Origin: YC2-FULL-38-9 sp964629635
GTDB lineage: Bacteria; Patescibacteriota; Microgenomatia; UBA1406; GWC2-37-13
Assembly (NCBI GenBank): GCA_964629635.1
Contig: CAZVQS010000001.1
Span: 558,001 to 622,000, forward strand
Length of the DNA: 64,000 bases
Direction of reading: 5' to 3'
A program made the translations under genes and the position numbers. Shown here piece after piece: positions 44,229 to 53,331 of the stretch. Numbering within the stretch: position 1 is the stretch's first letter; each line of letters begins with the position of its first letter. A model generated the notes under the pieces. It was not told the DNA's origin, made no database searches, and was given only the letters and a program-made list of their open reading frames with translations.

Positions 44229-44237
44229 AGGATAGCA
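44229..44237 (-). promoter_or_regulatory. Extended -10 promoter for the ftsE unit
   Basis: Minus strand TGCTATCCT (44237-44229), 8 bases before ATG 44220. No clear -35. Confidence 0.4.
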
Positions 44238-44287
44238 TCTGGAGAAATGAAAAACAAGTGAGGCCGTTGCGGAAAGCGCAGGGTCTG

Positions 44288-45304
44288 TTACGGTGATTCC
44301 TGCTTGAGGTATGCTTCGATGAATTCGTCAAGATTCCCGTCGAGCACCTTGTTGACGTTCGTTTCCTCGTAATCGGTGCGCAGGTCCTTGATGAGCTTGT
44401 AGGGATGCAGGACATAGGAGCGTATCTGCATTCCCCATGACGCCATCTTTTCCGTCTTGAAACCCTTGATTTCGTTTTCGCGTTTCGATTCCTCCAGCTG
44501 CCAGAGTTTCGAGCGCAGGATTTTAAGGGCGCTTTCGCGGTTCTGGAGCTGCGAGCGTTCGGTCTGGCATGAAACGGTTATTTTGGTGGGGATGTGGGTA
44601 AGGCGTACCGCGGTTGAGACTTTGTTCACATTCTGACCGCCTTTGCCGCCGGAGCGGTAAAACTGCCATTCCAGGTCTTCCTCCCGGATTTCGACCGCGC
44701 GGTCCTCCACGACCGGCAGCACTTCAACGAGCGAGAACGAAGTTTGCCTGAGCTTGTCCGCGTTGAACGGGGATTGCCGGACGAGCCGGTGTACTCCCGC
44801 CTCAGCCTTCAGGTAGCCGTATGCGAATTTCCCGTGTACGTTCAAGGTTATGCTTTTTATTCCCGCCTCCTCCCCGTCGATGCGGTCGACGATTTCCCAC
44901 CGCCACCCCTTGAGGTCGAAGTACCGGGTGTACATCCTGAAAAGCATATCCGACCAGTCCATCGCCTCGGTTCCTCCCTGTCCGGCGTGCACCGAAAACA
45001 CCGCGTCGCTTTTGTCATAGGAACCCGAGAGGAAAAGCAGCATTTCGTACTGTTTGATCAGTTTCTGCGCCTCATGATATTCGCCTTCCTCAAGATAGAG
45101 CTGCGTCATCTCCAGGTCGTCAATCTCTTTTTTTATGGCTGCTATTTTCTTGAGAACTTCCCCTGCCGCCTTGGCATCCTGCCAGAAAGTGGCGTCGTAG
45201 GTTTTCTTTTCCATCCCCGCAAGTTCAAGTTTTTTTTGCGGTATGTCAGCCTTTTCCAGAATATTCTGGAGCTTGCGGGAAAGTTCGTCTTTGAGTTCTT
45301 CCAT
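44288..45304 (-). CDS. prfB: Peptide chain release factor 2
   Basis: 338 residues from ATG 45304 (MEELKDEL). It releases finished proteins at UAA and UGA. It has the catalytic GGQ in SGGKGGQNVNKV, the stop-codon-recognition tripeptide SPF (VRQSPFN) that marks RF2 rather than RF1, and the HAGQGGTEAMDW domain. The frame is continuous, so the programmed +1 frameshift that regulates prfB in many bacteria is absent. Its presence fits UGA as a true stop, unlike in Gracilibacteria and Absconditabacteria. Confidence 0.95.
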   Translation of the reverse strand: MEELKDELSRKLQNILEKADIPQKKLELAGMEKKTYDATFWQDAKAAGEVLKKIAAIKKEIDDLEMTQLYLEEGEYHEAQKLIKQYEMLLFLSGSYDKSDAVFSVHAGQGGTEAMDWSDMLFRMYTRYFDLKGWRWEIVDRIDGEEAGIKSITLNVHGKFAYGYLKAEAGVHRLVRQSPFNADKLRQTSFSLVEVLPVVEDRAVEIREEDLEWQFYRSGGKGGQNVNKVSTAVRLTHIPTKITVSCQTERSQLQNRESALKILRSKLWQLEESKRENEIKGFKTEKMASWGMQIRSYVLHPYKLIKDLRTDYEETNVNKVLDGNLDEFIEAYLKQESP

Positions 45305-45310
45305 AACGGT

Positions 45311-45316
45311 ATTATA
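45311..45316 (-). promoter_or_regulatory. -10 box of prfB
   Basis: Minus strand TATAAT ending 6 bases before ATG 45304. The -35 is weak. Confidence 0.5.
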
Positions 45317-45358
45317 TAACAAGAAGTCTATCCGCAAAGCGGCAGAAGACGCGCGATG

Positions 45359-46828
45359 TTATTCGAAGTCCGTCCCGACGATGATGGTGACGTCAGCGGT
45401 TTCGTCCTCGTCAAGGGTGGTAACCTTGGGGCTTTTGACGTAATCGGCGAGATCTTCGGTAATATAAGCTGCCGCGGTTTTCCTGCTGTCCTTGACCTGG
45501 ATTTCGGTCACCGTGTAGTCGAAAGTGTCGGCGTTACCGGTCACGATTTCCTGATAATCGTTTTCCTCAAGGATATCACGCACTTCAGACGCTTTTCCCG
45601 GCGTGCCGGAGCCGTTCAGGATGCGGATCTTGAGATCTGCGCGGGTGAATGCGGGTGTGGGGGTTGCGGTCGGAGGGGGAGGGGTGGGCGTTGCGGCCGC
45701 CTGTTTCTGGGCGCTTGGCAGCTTGGGAAGGGCGAAACGGATGCCCGATTTGTTGAGAAGCGAGAACAGTCCGAACGACAGGGCAAAGGACACCGCAAAA
45801 AGGAGCGCTTCCTTCGGGATCCGGAATGACAGGGAAGGCGCCTTGAACGAGAGCGACTGCTTTGCGGTTTTGCCGGTAAAGATGTTCGTGACGAATTTCC
45901 GTTTGAGGGGCGAAAACATTTTATTTTCGATGGAAAAAATGAACGCGCCCAGGCACATGTCGTAGTCGAGTATGGAAAACGCGGTATTGCCTTCGGTGAC
46001 CAGCATCTTCACGTATTCCTGATAAAACTGGGGGATAATGCGCTTGAGGGGATTGGTCCACATGCCCACTTCCTTCGTGAACGTATCCTGGCGGACCGTA
46101 TCGGAGCTTTCGCCCGAAAGGATCAGCCGGTTTATTTTCCGTCCTTTTTTCTCCAGTTCCGTTCCCCGGTGTTTGAGGAGGTTTTCGACGGACTTTCCGT
46201 TTGAGGAAATCTTGTGTTCGTCCTTGCCTTCCTCAAGGAGGCCGAAGGAATCGTACAGGTATGTATAAAGCAGTCCTTTCTCGTATTTACCGTACAGGAT
46301 GTTTTCAATCTTACCGCGCCTCAAGGTTTTTTCAAACAGTTTGAAATAGGCGAGGGTTTCCGGCATGAGATTCTGGAGTTCCAAGTCAAGGAGCTTGAGC
46401 ATTTCCTGGTATTTCGCGACCGTTTCCGTTTCAACAGTAAACAGGCTGAGGACCTTTTGGGGGCCGTTTTCTATGATGAAGTAATCGTAATAGAGGTCGC
46501 TCGTGTTCTGGGGGAACGAGGTCGTTATCTTGTCCTTGATGAAGGATTCGATGGCGGACGGCGCGATGTCGCTTGGCACTTCGACGCGGAGGAATTTGAA
46601 CGTGTCCTGGGGCAGAATAAGCTGTACCTGTTTGTCCTTTACTGCCGGTGTGTTCTGGAGCACTTCCTTGACTGCCGACGCAAGCACGTCGATATTGGCA
46701 ACCTTGCCGTTTTTGATGAGGTCAACCTGGAATTTTTTTTCGAATGATCCTATAGAATATTGGCTGAAGAGTGATTTCTTCGCGGCAAGAAGCTTTATCT
46801 GGTTGTTATCTATATAAAGGTATAACAT
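45359..46828 (-). CDS. PilM-like actin-fold protein fused to a LytR_C domain
   Basis: 489 residues. Residues 1-330 resemble PilM, the actin-like ATPase of type IV pilus assembly: MLYLYIDNNQIKLLAAKK start, VQLILPQDTFKFLRVEVP, VLSLFTVETETVAKYQEML. A membrane segment (about 346-364) and a Pro/Thr-rich linker (about 378-393) follow. The last 92 residues match the LytR cell-wall C-terminal domain (ILNGSGTPGKASEVRDILEENDY, closing VTIIVGTDFE). The first part is thus inside the cell and the last outside. No other pilus genes are in the window; it may link an internal actin-like scaffold to the wall. Confidence 0.78.
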   Translation of the reverse strand: MLYLYIDNNQIKLLAAKKSLFSQYSIGSFEKKFQVDLIKNGKVANIDVLASAVKEVLQNTPAVKDKQVQLILPQDTFKFLRVEVPSDIAPSAIESFIKDKITTSFPQNTSDLYYDYFIIENGPQKVLSLFTVETETVAKYQEMLKLLDLELQNLMPETLAYFKLFEKTLRRGKIENILYGKYEKGLLYTYLYDSFGLLEEGKDEHKISSNGKSVENLLKHRGTELEKKGRKINRLILSGESSDTVRQDTFTKEVGMWTNPLKRIIPQFYQEYVKMLVTEGNTAFSILDYDMCLGAFIFSIENKMFSPLKRKFVTNIFTGKTAKQSLSFKAPSLSFRIPKEALLFAVSFALSFGLFSLLNKSGIRFALPKLPSAQKQAAATPTPPPPTATPTPAFTRADLKIRILNGSGTPGKASEVRDILEENDYQEIVTGNADTFDYTVTEIQVKDSRKTAAAYITEDLADYVKSPKVTTLDEDETADVTIIVGTDFE

Positions 46829-46910
46829 GGTATATCTTAATGATAAAAGTCAGCCGCCTAAAATACAAGGGCTTTTTGTCAAGCCGCCGCGGCATTCTGC
46901 CCGTCTGTTG

Positions 46911-46941
46911 TTTACAAAATGCAACTGTGGTGGTATACAAT
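46911..46941 (+). promoter_or_regulatory. Promoter of dnaG
   Basis: TTTACA (46911-46916) with TATACA (46934-46939, spacer 17) or TACAAT (46936-46941). The -10 ends 8-10 bases before ATG 46950. Confidence 0.55.
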
Positions 46942-46949
46942 AAAGCCAC

Positions 46950-48707
46950 ATGAACAACGTGAACGAGGAGATAAAAAAGAGGGTTGATATCGTGGAATTC
47001 ATCGGCTCCTATATGACCCTGAAAAAGGCGGGACGGAATTTCAAAGGCAACTGTCCGTTCCACCAGGAAAAGACCCCGTCGTTTGTCGTATCGCCGGAAC
47101 GGCAGATATGGCACTGTTTCGGGGGATGCGGGGAAGGGGGAGACGTGATCAAATTCCTCATGAAATGGGACAATATCACCTATATCGAAGCGGTGAGGGA
47201 GTTCGCCCAGAAGCTCAACCTGCCGATGGAGCAGTTTCAGACGACTGACACCAACCTGAAGGAGCGGGAACGGCTGTTTGCCGCAAACCGTCAGGCGGCC
47301 AACTTCTACAAATATATGCTCCAGGAAAGCGCAATCGGCGCGAAAGCACGGCAGTACCTGGAGAACCGGGGGATACGCAAGGAGATTGCCAACACATTTG
47401 AGCTCGGTTATGCGCCGTCATCATGGGATTCCCTGCTCCGGTTTCTGGTATCCAAGAAATTCACGGAAAAGGAGCTGATGGACGCGGGGCTGGTCCTCAA
47501 GAGTGAGCGGGGCGGGTATTACGACCGGTTCCGGGGACGCCTCATGTTCCCCCTCAAAGACATCAAGGAGCATATTGTCGGGTTCTCGGGGCGGATACTT
47601 GATCCGCTTGAAAAGTCGGCCAAATACGTGAACACGCCCGAAACGATCATTTACCACAAACGCGAAACACTTTTCGGGATCCACATTGCAAAAGAGGCCG
47701 TCAAGAAGGAAAAAAGCATCATACTGGTTGAAGGGGAGTTTGACATGATCGCCCCGTACCAGTGGGGGATCGAGAACATCGTCGCCATCAAGGGCTCGGC
47801 GGTTACCCGGGAGCAGCTCATGCTCATCAAGCGGTTCACCAAGCGGGTGTATTTGGCGCTTGACGCTGATGCAGCGGGAGAGGAAGCCATAAAACGGGGG
47901 ATCCAGGAGGCGGAGAACCTTGACTTCGAATTGGGCGTCATCCAGTTCGATTATGCCAAGGATCCGGATGAAGCGGTGCGGAAAGACCAGGCGAAATTCA
48001 AGAAAGCCATATCGGCGCCCGTTGCGGTATACGACTACGTTATCGAGTTTTACCGGAAGAAGTTTCCGGAAAACGACGCGTTCAGCAAAAAGAACATCGC
48101 GGAAAACGTAGCACCCTTTTTCGGATATATCAGGAATCCGATCGTCGAATCCCATTACATCAAGAAGATGGCTGCCATTCTGGACGTGAGCGACGAAAGC
48201 GTGCGGTCTCTTCTGAGGAAAAAAAGCTTCAGGAAAGTAAGCAGCTCCGCGCATTTCAAGAACGTGAAACCGAAGGAGTACAACCGTGACGATCTCGTGC
48301 AGAAGTATTTTCTTAGCTCGCTCTTACAATATGAAAACAAGAAAAACATACTCGATAAGCTATCATCGCTCCTTGCGCCGGATGATTTTTCATACCCGGC
48401 ATATCGTCTGTTGTTCGGGAAAATAATGGAATCAAGGGCGGCGTTTGAGGGGCAGGATATAAACGGTTTTGTCGTTTCCCTCCCGCCGGAGCTGAAAACG
48501 CTTTTTGATGAGTTGTATCTGTATGCGTCCGCTGAAGTGGGGGTGGATGAACGTAATATCGGACGTCTCGCATATGAAATCAGGGAGCGGAGCCTCAAGC
48601 GCGAAATCCAGTCGCTCCTGTCAAACGACGATGTCCGGAACGAGGAAGCCCTGTCGCGGCTCAACACGAAGTTAAAAGAGCTGGAAAAAAAGGCCGTTAC
48701 CGTATAA
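46950..48707 (+). CDS. dnaG: DNA primase
   Basis: 585 residues. It makes RNA primers for DNA replication. The N-terminal CHC2 zinc finger has Cys35, His38, Cys56 and Cys60 (CPFHQEKTPSF ... HCFGGCG). The RNA polymerase core and Toprim domain follow, with ILVEGEFDMIAPYQ and the acidic LALDADAAG. The C-terminal third, which binds DnaB helicase, is diverged. It is followed closely by rpoD, the classic dnaG-rpoD order. Confidence 0.95.
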   Translation: MNNVNEEIKKRVDIVEFIGSYMTLKKAGRNFKGNCPFHQEKTPSFVVSPERQIWHCFGGCGEGGDVIKFLMKWDNITYIEAVREFAQKLNLPMEQFQTTDTNLKERERLFAANRQAANFYKYMLQESAIGAKARQYLENRGIRKEIANTFELGYAPSSWDSLLRFLVSKKFTEKELMDAGLVLKSERGGYYDRFRGRLMFPLKDIKEHIVGFSGRILDPLEKSAKYVNTPETIIYHKRETLFGIHIAKEAVKKEKSIILVEGEFDMIAPYQWGIENIVAIKGSAVTREQLMLIKRFTKRVYLALDADAAGEEAIKRGIQEAENLDFELGVIQFDYAKDPDEAVRKDQAKFKKAISAPVAVYDYVIEFYRKKFPENDAFSKKNIAENVAPFFGYIRNPIVESHYIKKMAAILDVSDESVRSLLRKKSFRKVSSSAHFKNVKPKEYNRDDLVQKYFLSSLLQYENKKNILDKLSSLLAPDDFSYPAYRLLFGKIMESRAAFEGQDINGFVVSLPPELKTLFDELYLYASAEVGVDERNIGRLAYEIRERSLKREIQSLLSNDDVRNEEALSRLNTKLKELEKKAVTV

Positions 48708-48708
48708 A
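48703..48708 (+). promoter_or_regulatory. -10 box of rpoD overlapping the dnaG stop
   Basis: TATAAA, with the dnaG stop TAA inside it (48705-48707), ending 8 bases before ATG 48717. Confidence 0.4.
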
Positions 48709-48716
48709 ATACCAAT

Positions 48717-49808
48717 ATGATAAAGCAAAAGTTCCCCAAGTCCTTCAAGGATTTGCTCCAGCAGGGTGAAGACGACGGATTCGTCGTACAGGACGACATC
48801 TTCCTCGTGTGTGCAGAACCGGAAAAACACATAGAACAGATCGATGAGTTTTTTGATCTTGCACTCAAGAAGGGAGTGGACATCTACGAGACGATCTCAA
48901 CCCGCGAAGAGGAGGAGGTGCACAAATCAGCCGAGGAAGTGGAAAAGGAACTGGAGCACCTTATCGGCGTAAAGCACGGGGAATCGCTTGATCCCATCAA
49001 GAAGTACCTGAAGGAAATCGGCAAGACGCCGCTTCTCGTATTTGAAGATGAAATCAAACTCGCAAAAGCATATGAGAAAGGGGATGAGGACGCGAAGGAA
49101 AAACTTATCCGCGCGAATCTGCGCCTTGTGGTTTCGATCGCAAAAAAATACCTGGGCAGAAGACTGTCGTTTCTTGACCTTATCCAGGAAGGAAACAAAG
49201 GCCTGATCCGCGGAGTCGAGAAATATAACTGGCGCCGCGGCTTCAAGTTCTCCACCTATGCCACCTGGTGGATCCGCCAGGCCATCACGCGTGCGATCGC
49301 CGACCAGTCCAGGACGATACGCATTCCGGTCCACATGGTCGACCAGATCAACCGGTTCTACAAAACGCAGCGCAAGCTGACACAGAAACTGGGGCGCGAG
49401 CCGTCGGTCAAGGAAATCGCAAAGGAAATGCAGGTGACCCATGAGGAGATCGAGAACCTCATGAAGATTTCCCAGCAGCCGAAATCCCTCTCAACGCCGG
49501 TCGGCGACGACAAGGAAGCGACGCTTGAGCAGTTTGTCAGCGACCAGTCCCAGCCCACGCTTTACGACAAGGTTTCCCGCGAACTCCTCAAGGAGGCGTT
49601 GAACAAAGTGCTTGAAACCCTTTCTCCCCGTGAAAAGAAAGTGCTTATCATGCGGTTCGGGTTGGACGACGGAAAACCGAAAACGCTTGAGGAAGTGGGG
49701 AAGGAATTCAAGGTAACGCGCGAGCGCATACGCCAGATCGAAGCAAAGGCGATACGGAAACTCAAGCATCCGACACGGGCACGCAAACTCAAGGACTTCC
49801 TCGAGTAA
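48717..49808 (+). CDS. rpoD: RNA polymerase primary sigma factor (sigma-70)
   Basis: 363 residues. An acidic N-terminal region resembles a short region 1.1. Region 1.2 reads DPIKKYLKEIGKTPLL, region 2 NLRLVVSIAKKYLGRRLSFLDLIQEGNKGL followed by KFSTYATWWIRQAI (the -10 recognition helix), then regions 3 and 4 with the HTH TLEEVGKEFKVTRERIRQIE (-35 recognition). It directs transcription from TTGACA/TATAAT promoters, which agrees with the promoters read in this window. It lacks the large non-conserved insert of E. coli RpoD. Confidence 0.96.
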   Translation: MIKQKFPKSFKDLLQQGEDDGFVVQDDIFLVCAEPEKHIEQIDEFFDLALKKGVDIYETISTREEEEVHKSAEEVEKELEHLIGVKHGESLDPIKKYLKEIGKTPLLVFEDEIKLAKAYEKGDEDAKEKLIRANLRLVVSIAKKYLGRRLSFLDLIQEGNKGLIRGVEKYNWRRGFKFSTYATWWIRQAITRAIADQSRTIRIPVHMVDQINRFYKTQRKLTQKLGREPSVKEIAKEMQVTHEEIENLMKISQQPKSLSTPVGDDKEATLEQFVSDQSQPTLYDKVSRELLKEALNKVLETLSPREKKVLIMRFGLDDGKPKTLEEVGKEFKVTRERIRQIEAKAIRKLKHPTRARKLKDFLE

Positions 49809-49811
49809 GTA

Positions 49812-49838
49812 ATAGTTTCCGGGGAAGTACTATTTTCT
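49812..49838 (+). terminator. Probable terminator after rpoD
   Basis: Hairpin ATAGT-TTC/GAA-(GT bulge)-ACTAT with loop CGGG, running into TTTTCTTC, 4 bases after the rpoD stop. The stem is short and AT-rich, so strength is uncertain. Confidence 0.4.
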
Positions 49839-49889
49839 TCTGCAGATTCTTGCAGTAATACATTCTTCTTTTTTGTAGCAAATAATCAC

Positions 49890-49918
49890 TGGACAAACAC
49901 ATAAATATCCGGTACGTT
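49890..49918 (+). promoter_or_regulatory. Promoter of XRE regulator
   Basis: TGGACA (49890-49895), a 17-base spacer, TACGTT (49913-49918), then 6 bases to ATG 49925. Confidence 0.5.
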
Positions 49919-49924
49919 TTCTGT

Positions 49925-50143
49925 ATGCGCGGTGATTTCTTCTATCAGCGGGTCGGATCGAGGATCGTTGCCATCCGCAAGACGCAGGGCATTTCCCAGG
50001 AGACGCTTTCCGACTGGGCGCATATCGACCGGACATACCTGGCGCGCATCGAACAGGGCAAGGTGAATCCGTCCCTTCGCGTCCTCCACAAACTCACGCG
50101 CGCGCTTCGTGTTTCGATGAGCTTCCTGTTTACCGGAGTCTGA
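49925..50143 (+). CDS. XRE-family helix-turn-helix regulator
   Basis: 72 residues, essentially one HTH_3 domain: IVAIRKTQGISQETLSDWA (helices 1-2), HIDRTYLARIEQGKVNPSL (recognition helix) and VLHKLTRALRVSMSFLF. It binds DNA as a small Cro/C1-type repressor. There is no partner domain, toxin or phage gene beside it. The target is unknown; the CPBP membrane protease gene follows by 55 bases with its own promoter. Confidence 0.88.
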   Translation: MRGDFFYQRVGSRIVAIRKTQGISQETLSDWAHIDRTYLARIEQGKVNPSLRVLHKLTRALRVSMSFLFTGV

Positions 50144-50162
50144 TTCCTGGAGCACCATCTCC

Positions 50163-50191
50163 TTGCAAACCGGGAAAATATCCGGTACAGT
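50163..50191 (+). promoter_or_regulatory. Promoter of CPBP protease gene
   Basis: TTGCAA (50163-50168), a 17-base spacer, TACAGT (50186-50191), 7 bases to ATG 50199. The apparent in-frame TTG start at 50163 is the -35 itself. Confidence 0.6.
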
Positions 50192-50198
50192 ATGTTAC

Positions 50199-50855
50199 AT
50201 GAAGGAAAAAGCGACCCCCACGCAACGGGCGTTGAACCTTTGGGCATTCATACTTATCGCCTGGAGTTTTTACCGGGCGTACTTCCGCCAGGACCTTCCG
50301 GTGTACGTTGATGAGTTCATTGTGAAACCCCTGTTTTTCATCGCGCCGGTCTATTGGTTTGTCACCCGCATTGAACGGAAACCGTTTGCGCCTGCCGTCT
50401 TTCTGGACAAGTCCAGGATTGCCGGAGATTTGCTGTTGGGCGGTGCGTTCGCTTTGGCATTTTTCGCGGCAGGGCTTTTGAGTGCATACGTGAAAACGGG
50501 AACGGTGATGGTCCCCGCGATAGCAACGGGGGGATTTTTCATGACGGGCCTGACCGCGCTGGCAACCGCAGCAAGCGAAGAACTTCTATCAAGGGGATTC
50601 GTTTTAAAACGGCTGTATGAGGATTCCAAAAAAAACATACGGTCCATACTGTACGCGAGCGCGCTTTTTTTCTTCCTCCACATCCCGATCCTCATGACCG
50701 ATCCGGGTATAACGGGTTCCGTGCTTTTGCAGGTTATGGCAACCGATTTTATCCTGAGCATTGCGGTTTCCATCGTATTCCTCCAGAGGAAAAGTCTGGT
50801 CATGGCAATCCTCATGCATGCGCTCTACACCGTCGTATTGTCGGTGTTTCTTTGA
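50199..50855 (+). CDS. CPBP-family intramembrane metalloprotease (CAAX/Abi type)
   Basis: 218 residues, six or seven membrane segments. The CPBP motifs are present: SEELLSRGF (EExxxR, about residue 127), LFFFLHIP (FxxxH, about 165) and LMHALYT (about 208). The family cuts within or beside membranes; members serve in CAAX processing, bacteriocin self-immunity and exosortase-like systems. The substrate here is unknown. It ends 2 bases before the convergent end of the glycosyltransferase operon. Confidence 0.85.
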   Translation: MKEKATPTQRALNLWAFILIAWSFYRAYFRQDLPVYVDEFIVKPLFFIAPVYWFVTRIERKPFAPAVFLDKSRIAGDLLLGGAFALAFFAAGLLSAYVKTGTVMVPAIATGGFFMTGLTALATAASEELLSRGFVLKRLYEDSKKNIRSILYASALFFFLHIPILMTDPGITGSVLLQVMATDFILSIAVSIVFLQRKSLVMAILMHALYTVVLSVFL

Positions 50856-50857
50856 TT

Positions 50858-52456
50858 TCAGGGGGATTCATATATCCTGAACATCGGCTCCCCGTTTACC
50901 GCAACGGTCTTCAGCTGGTTTTCATCCAATCCCAATCCCTTGAAGTTGTCGACCGACCCGATGACCGCATACCGTCCTTTCAGTTTTTCCGGAGGGGTAA
51001 ATTCGAAAACGAATTTGTCGAAACGGTCAACCTGTCCGAAGCCGTATTCGTCGGCCCCGGAAAGCAAGGCTTCTTTCTGGTAGCGAAACGGCGGGTAGTT
51101 CAGGTAGAACAGGGTGAATATGTAAGGCTGCCCGATATCTTTGGTGATATAGAACGTGTCGAAGCGGTTGTAGTTGTCTTTTATGAATCCGTTAACCTCG
51201 GCATATCCGGCCTGCCACGCGTGAATGGTGATGAGGCGTTTCGGGTAATGGAACAGGTAAAAATCCCAGGAAAAGACGAGAAACAGGCCAAACAGGAGCG
51301 CGCCGAATACGACCGCTCCCGCCCGATACCGCTTTTTGATATCGGTAAGCATGTTGGCGCCTCCGTATGCGGCAGTTATCATGACGGGTATGAGGAGAAA
51401 AAGCGTCCGCGTGAGGGAGCCTTTGGACCATGCGAGGGAAGCGGAGAGCGGAGAGCATAGGAGGAGCGTGACGAGAAAATGCCGCCACTTTTCCTTCTGT
51501 TTGAACGCGTAATACAATCCGATAAGAAACAGGAGGTATTCGATTGGGGTGAGTATCGACATGCCCGGATATCCGAACCGGTAGTTTTCATCCCCGTTTG
51601 AAATGAGGAACTGGGGGGAGAAGTAGGTGAAGTGGTCCTGCAGGATGTCCTTGATGCCGATGAGTACGGGATTGTACAGGTAACGGACACCGCCTTCGGT
51701 CTTCAGTTCGGTGATTTTCAGGTTGAAGCCCTCGTTGTTGAAAAACGCGAGAGTCTTCAGGCGCTGCGGGTTGTAGGCAAGGTCGGTCAATCCGAAAAGG
51801 ACTGTCGTGATGAGTATCGCCAGGGGAAGCGCGACCTGCTTTTTTTTCTGGAACATGACGTGGAGTACTGCGTAACCCAGGAACATGAACGAGAACAGGC
51901 GGCCGGGATGGTAGCTGAAAAGCATGAGCACGTCCGCGGCAAGAAAAGCGGCTATGTTTCTCGCTTTCGGCGACTCGAGGGATTTCAGAAATAAATAGGA
52001 AGCGATCGTCGTGAGGAACGCGGCCAGGTATGCCTCGTGCGCGTGGCGGGCAACCACATGAAGCCCGAGGGATACGCTGCTTAAGAGGGCAGCGGCGATG
52101 CCGATGCGCTTTTTACCGAACAGCTTCACGGTCAGCAGGTACACGGCGAACGGAAAGAGAAACGAAAGGAATACATTGAGTGCCCGTGTTCCCGTTTCAT
52201 TCAGTCCGAGAACCGCAATGAAGGGGATTGACAGGTAGGAATAAAGCGGCATCTTGTAGTCTCCGAACGATTTGAGCCTGAGGGGCAGGAGCGTACCGTA
52301 TTCGTCCCTGCCGGTTTTGAGAAGCGAGTAGGCGTTGTAACCGAACGCCGCCTCGTCCGCGTTGAAACCGGGCGGCACCGGGGTTTTGCCGACGAGGGTA
52401 AAAAGTACGGAAATTACGGCGATTGCGGTCAGGATGGAAAGTACGGTTTTGTTCAT
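50858..52456 (-). CDS. GT-C membrane glycosyltransferase (ArnT/PMT type)
   Basis: 532 residues, about 11-12 membrane segments. The first outer loop holds PPGFNADEAAFGYNAYSLL with the acidic D-E pair used by lipid-linked-sugar transferases of the GT39/ArnT type, then DEYGTLLPLRLKSFGDYKMPLYSYL. The C-terminal about 120 residues form an exported soluble domain. It would move a sugar from a polyprenyl-phosphate donor onto a surface acceptor. It is the last gene of a five-gene overlapping operon (56789 down to 50858). Confidence 0.85.
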   Translation of the reverse strand: MNKTVLSILTAIAVISVLFTLVGKTPVPPGFNADEAAFGYNAYSLLKTGRDEYGTLLPLRLKSFGDYKMPLYSYLSIPFIAVLGLNETGTRALNVFLSFLFPFAVYLLTVKLFGKKRIGIAAALLSSVSLGLHVVARHAHEAYLAAFLTTIASYLFLKSLESPKARNIAAFLAADVLMLFSYHPGRLFSFMFLGYAVLHVMFQKKKQVALPLAILITTVLFGLTDLAYNPQRLKTLAFFNNEGFNLKITELKTEGGVRYLYNPVLIGIKDILQDHFTYFSPQFLISNGDENYRFGYPGMSILTPIEYLLFLIGLYYAFKQKEKWRHFLVTLLLCSPLSASLAWSKGSLTRTLFLLIPVMITAAYGGANMLTDIKKRYRAGAVVFGALLFGLFLVFSWDFYLFHYPKRLITIHAWQAGYAEVNGFIKDNYNRFDTFYITKDIGQPYIFTLFYLNYPPFRYQKEALLSGADEYGFGQVDRFDKFVFEFTPPEKLKGRYAVIGSVDNFKGLGLDENQLKTVAVNGEPMFRIYESP

Positions 52457-53331
52457 ATGAATTTCTCAAGAATTTGGCGGTCGGCAATGGGGTATGTGCG
52501 CTGTTTGGCCCGCGCGGCAGGCAAACGGGCAATGGCGCGCAGGAAACCTTTTATGAACGCGCGGTCTTTGAAAACCATGCCGGGCAGCATGCGGATGAGG
52601 GAGCGGATATGCGCGTCCCTCAACGGTTTATCGGTTATGTTTTTCCATATGAATAGCATTTGGTTGCGGTAGGCGATCGTGTCGATCGTTTCCCGGGAAA
52701 AGTATTTCCCGATCGTCGATTCGTGATGGTGTTCAACGGTGACCGCGGGGTCAAAAAGTATCCGGTATCCGGATTTCCAGGCGCGGTAGGAAAGGTCGAC
52801 ATCCTCCCAATAGTACGGGCTGTAGATCCGGTCGAAACCGTTAAGGTCCAGGTATTTTTTTTTGTCGATGATACAGGCGCCGCCTTCGGCCCAAGCGTTT
52901 TCCCCCTCATTCAAGTCCCGCGCGCGCCGGTGGTGGACAAAACCGTTTTTAAAGTATATTTCGTTTTTTCCGACGACCTGTCCGTTTTTTTCCTCCTGTG
53001 CGAAACTGACGGCAAAGAGGGAATGGTCGTCCCGGATGCGCTTATAGGCTTTGAGGTACGAGTCGTCTTTCAGCAGCACGTCGCTGTTGAGAAGCATAAC
53101 ATAGCGGTTGTTGGCGGCGCGTATGCCGGTATCTGCCGCGCCTGCGAATCCGAGGTTCAATTTGTTTTCGATGAGGGTGATATCTCCCTTGGGCAAGCCT
53201 TCCCTCAGACTTTCGCCGGGAAAATCGTTGACGATGACCACTTCGCACTGGGCAAGAAACGGCAGGTTGTGCGCAAGATTCCGGTAGAGCTGCGCCCTGT
53301 TTTTATAGGTCGGGATAACGGCGGATATCAT
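52453..53331 (-). CDS. Family 2 glycosyltransferase
   Basis: 292 residues, GT-A fold. It begins ISAVIPTYKNRAQL, has NLGFAGAADTGIRAA, the metal-binding MLLNSDVLL (D-x-D region) and the acceptor-site GGACIIDKKKYLDLNGFDRIYSPYYWEDVDLSYRAW, as in rhamnosyl-type GT2 enzymes. Cytoplasmic, no membrane segment. It overlaps both neighbours by 4 bases. Donor and acceptor sugars cannot be read from sequence. Confidence 0.9.
   Translation of the reverse strand: MISAVIPTYKNRAQLYRNLAHNLPFLAQCEVVIVNDFPGESLREGLPKGDITLIENKLNLGFAGAADTGIRAANNRYVMLLNSDVLLKDDSYLKAYKRIRDDHSLFAVSFAQEEKNGQVVGKNEIYFKNGFVHHRRARDLNEGENAWAEGGACIIDKKKYLDLNGFDRIYSPYYWEDVDLSYRAWKSGYRILFDPAVTVEHHHESTIGKYFSRETIDTIAYRNQMLFIWKNITDKPLRDAHIRSLIRMLPGMVFKDRAFIKGFLRAIARLPAARAKQRTYPIADRQILEKFI

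Noticed and set aside
44288..45304. Programmed frameshift in prfB
   Set aside because: The frame is continuous from MEELKDEL to the stop, with no internal UGA slip site.
49925..50143. Toxin-antitoxin or phage repressor role for the XRE gene
   Set aside because: There is no toxin-like partner or phage gene beside it; a 55-base gap and a separate promoter split it from the next gene.
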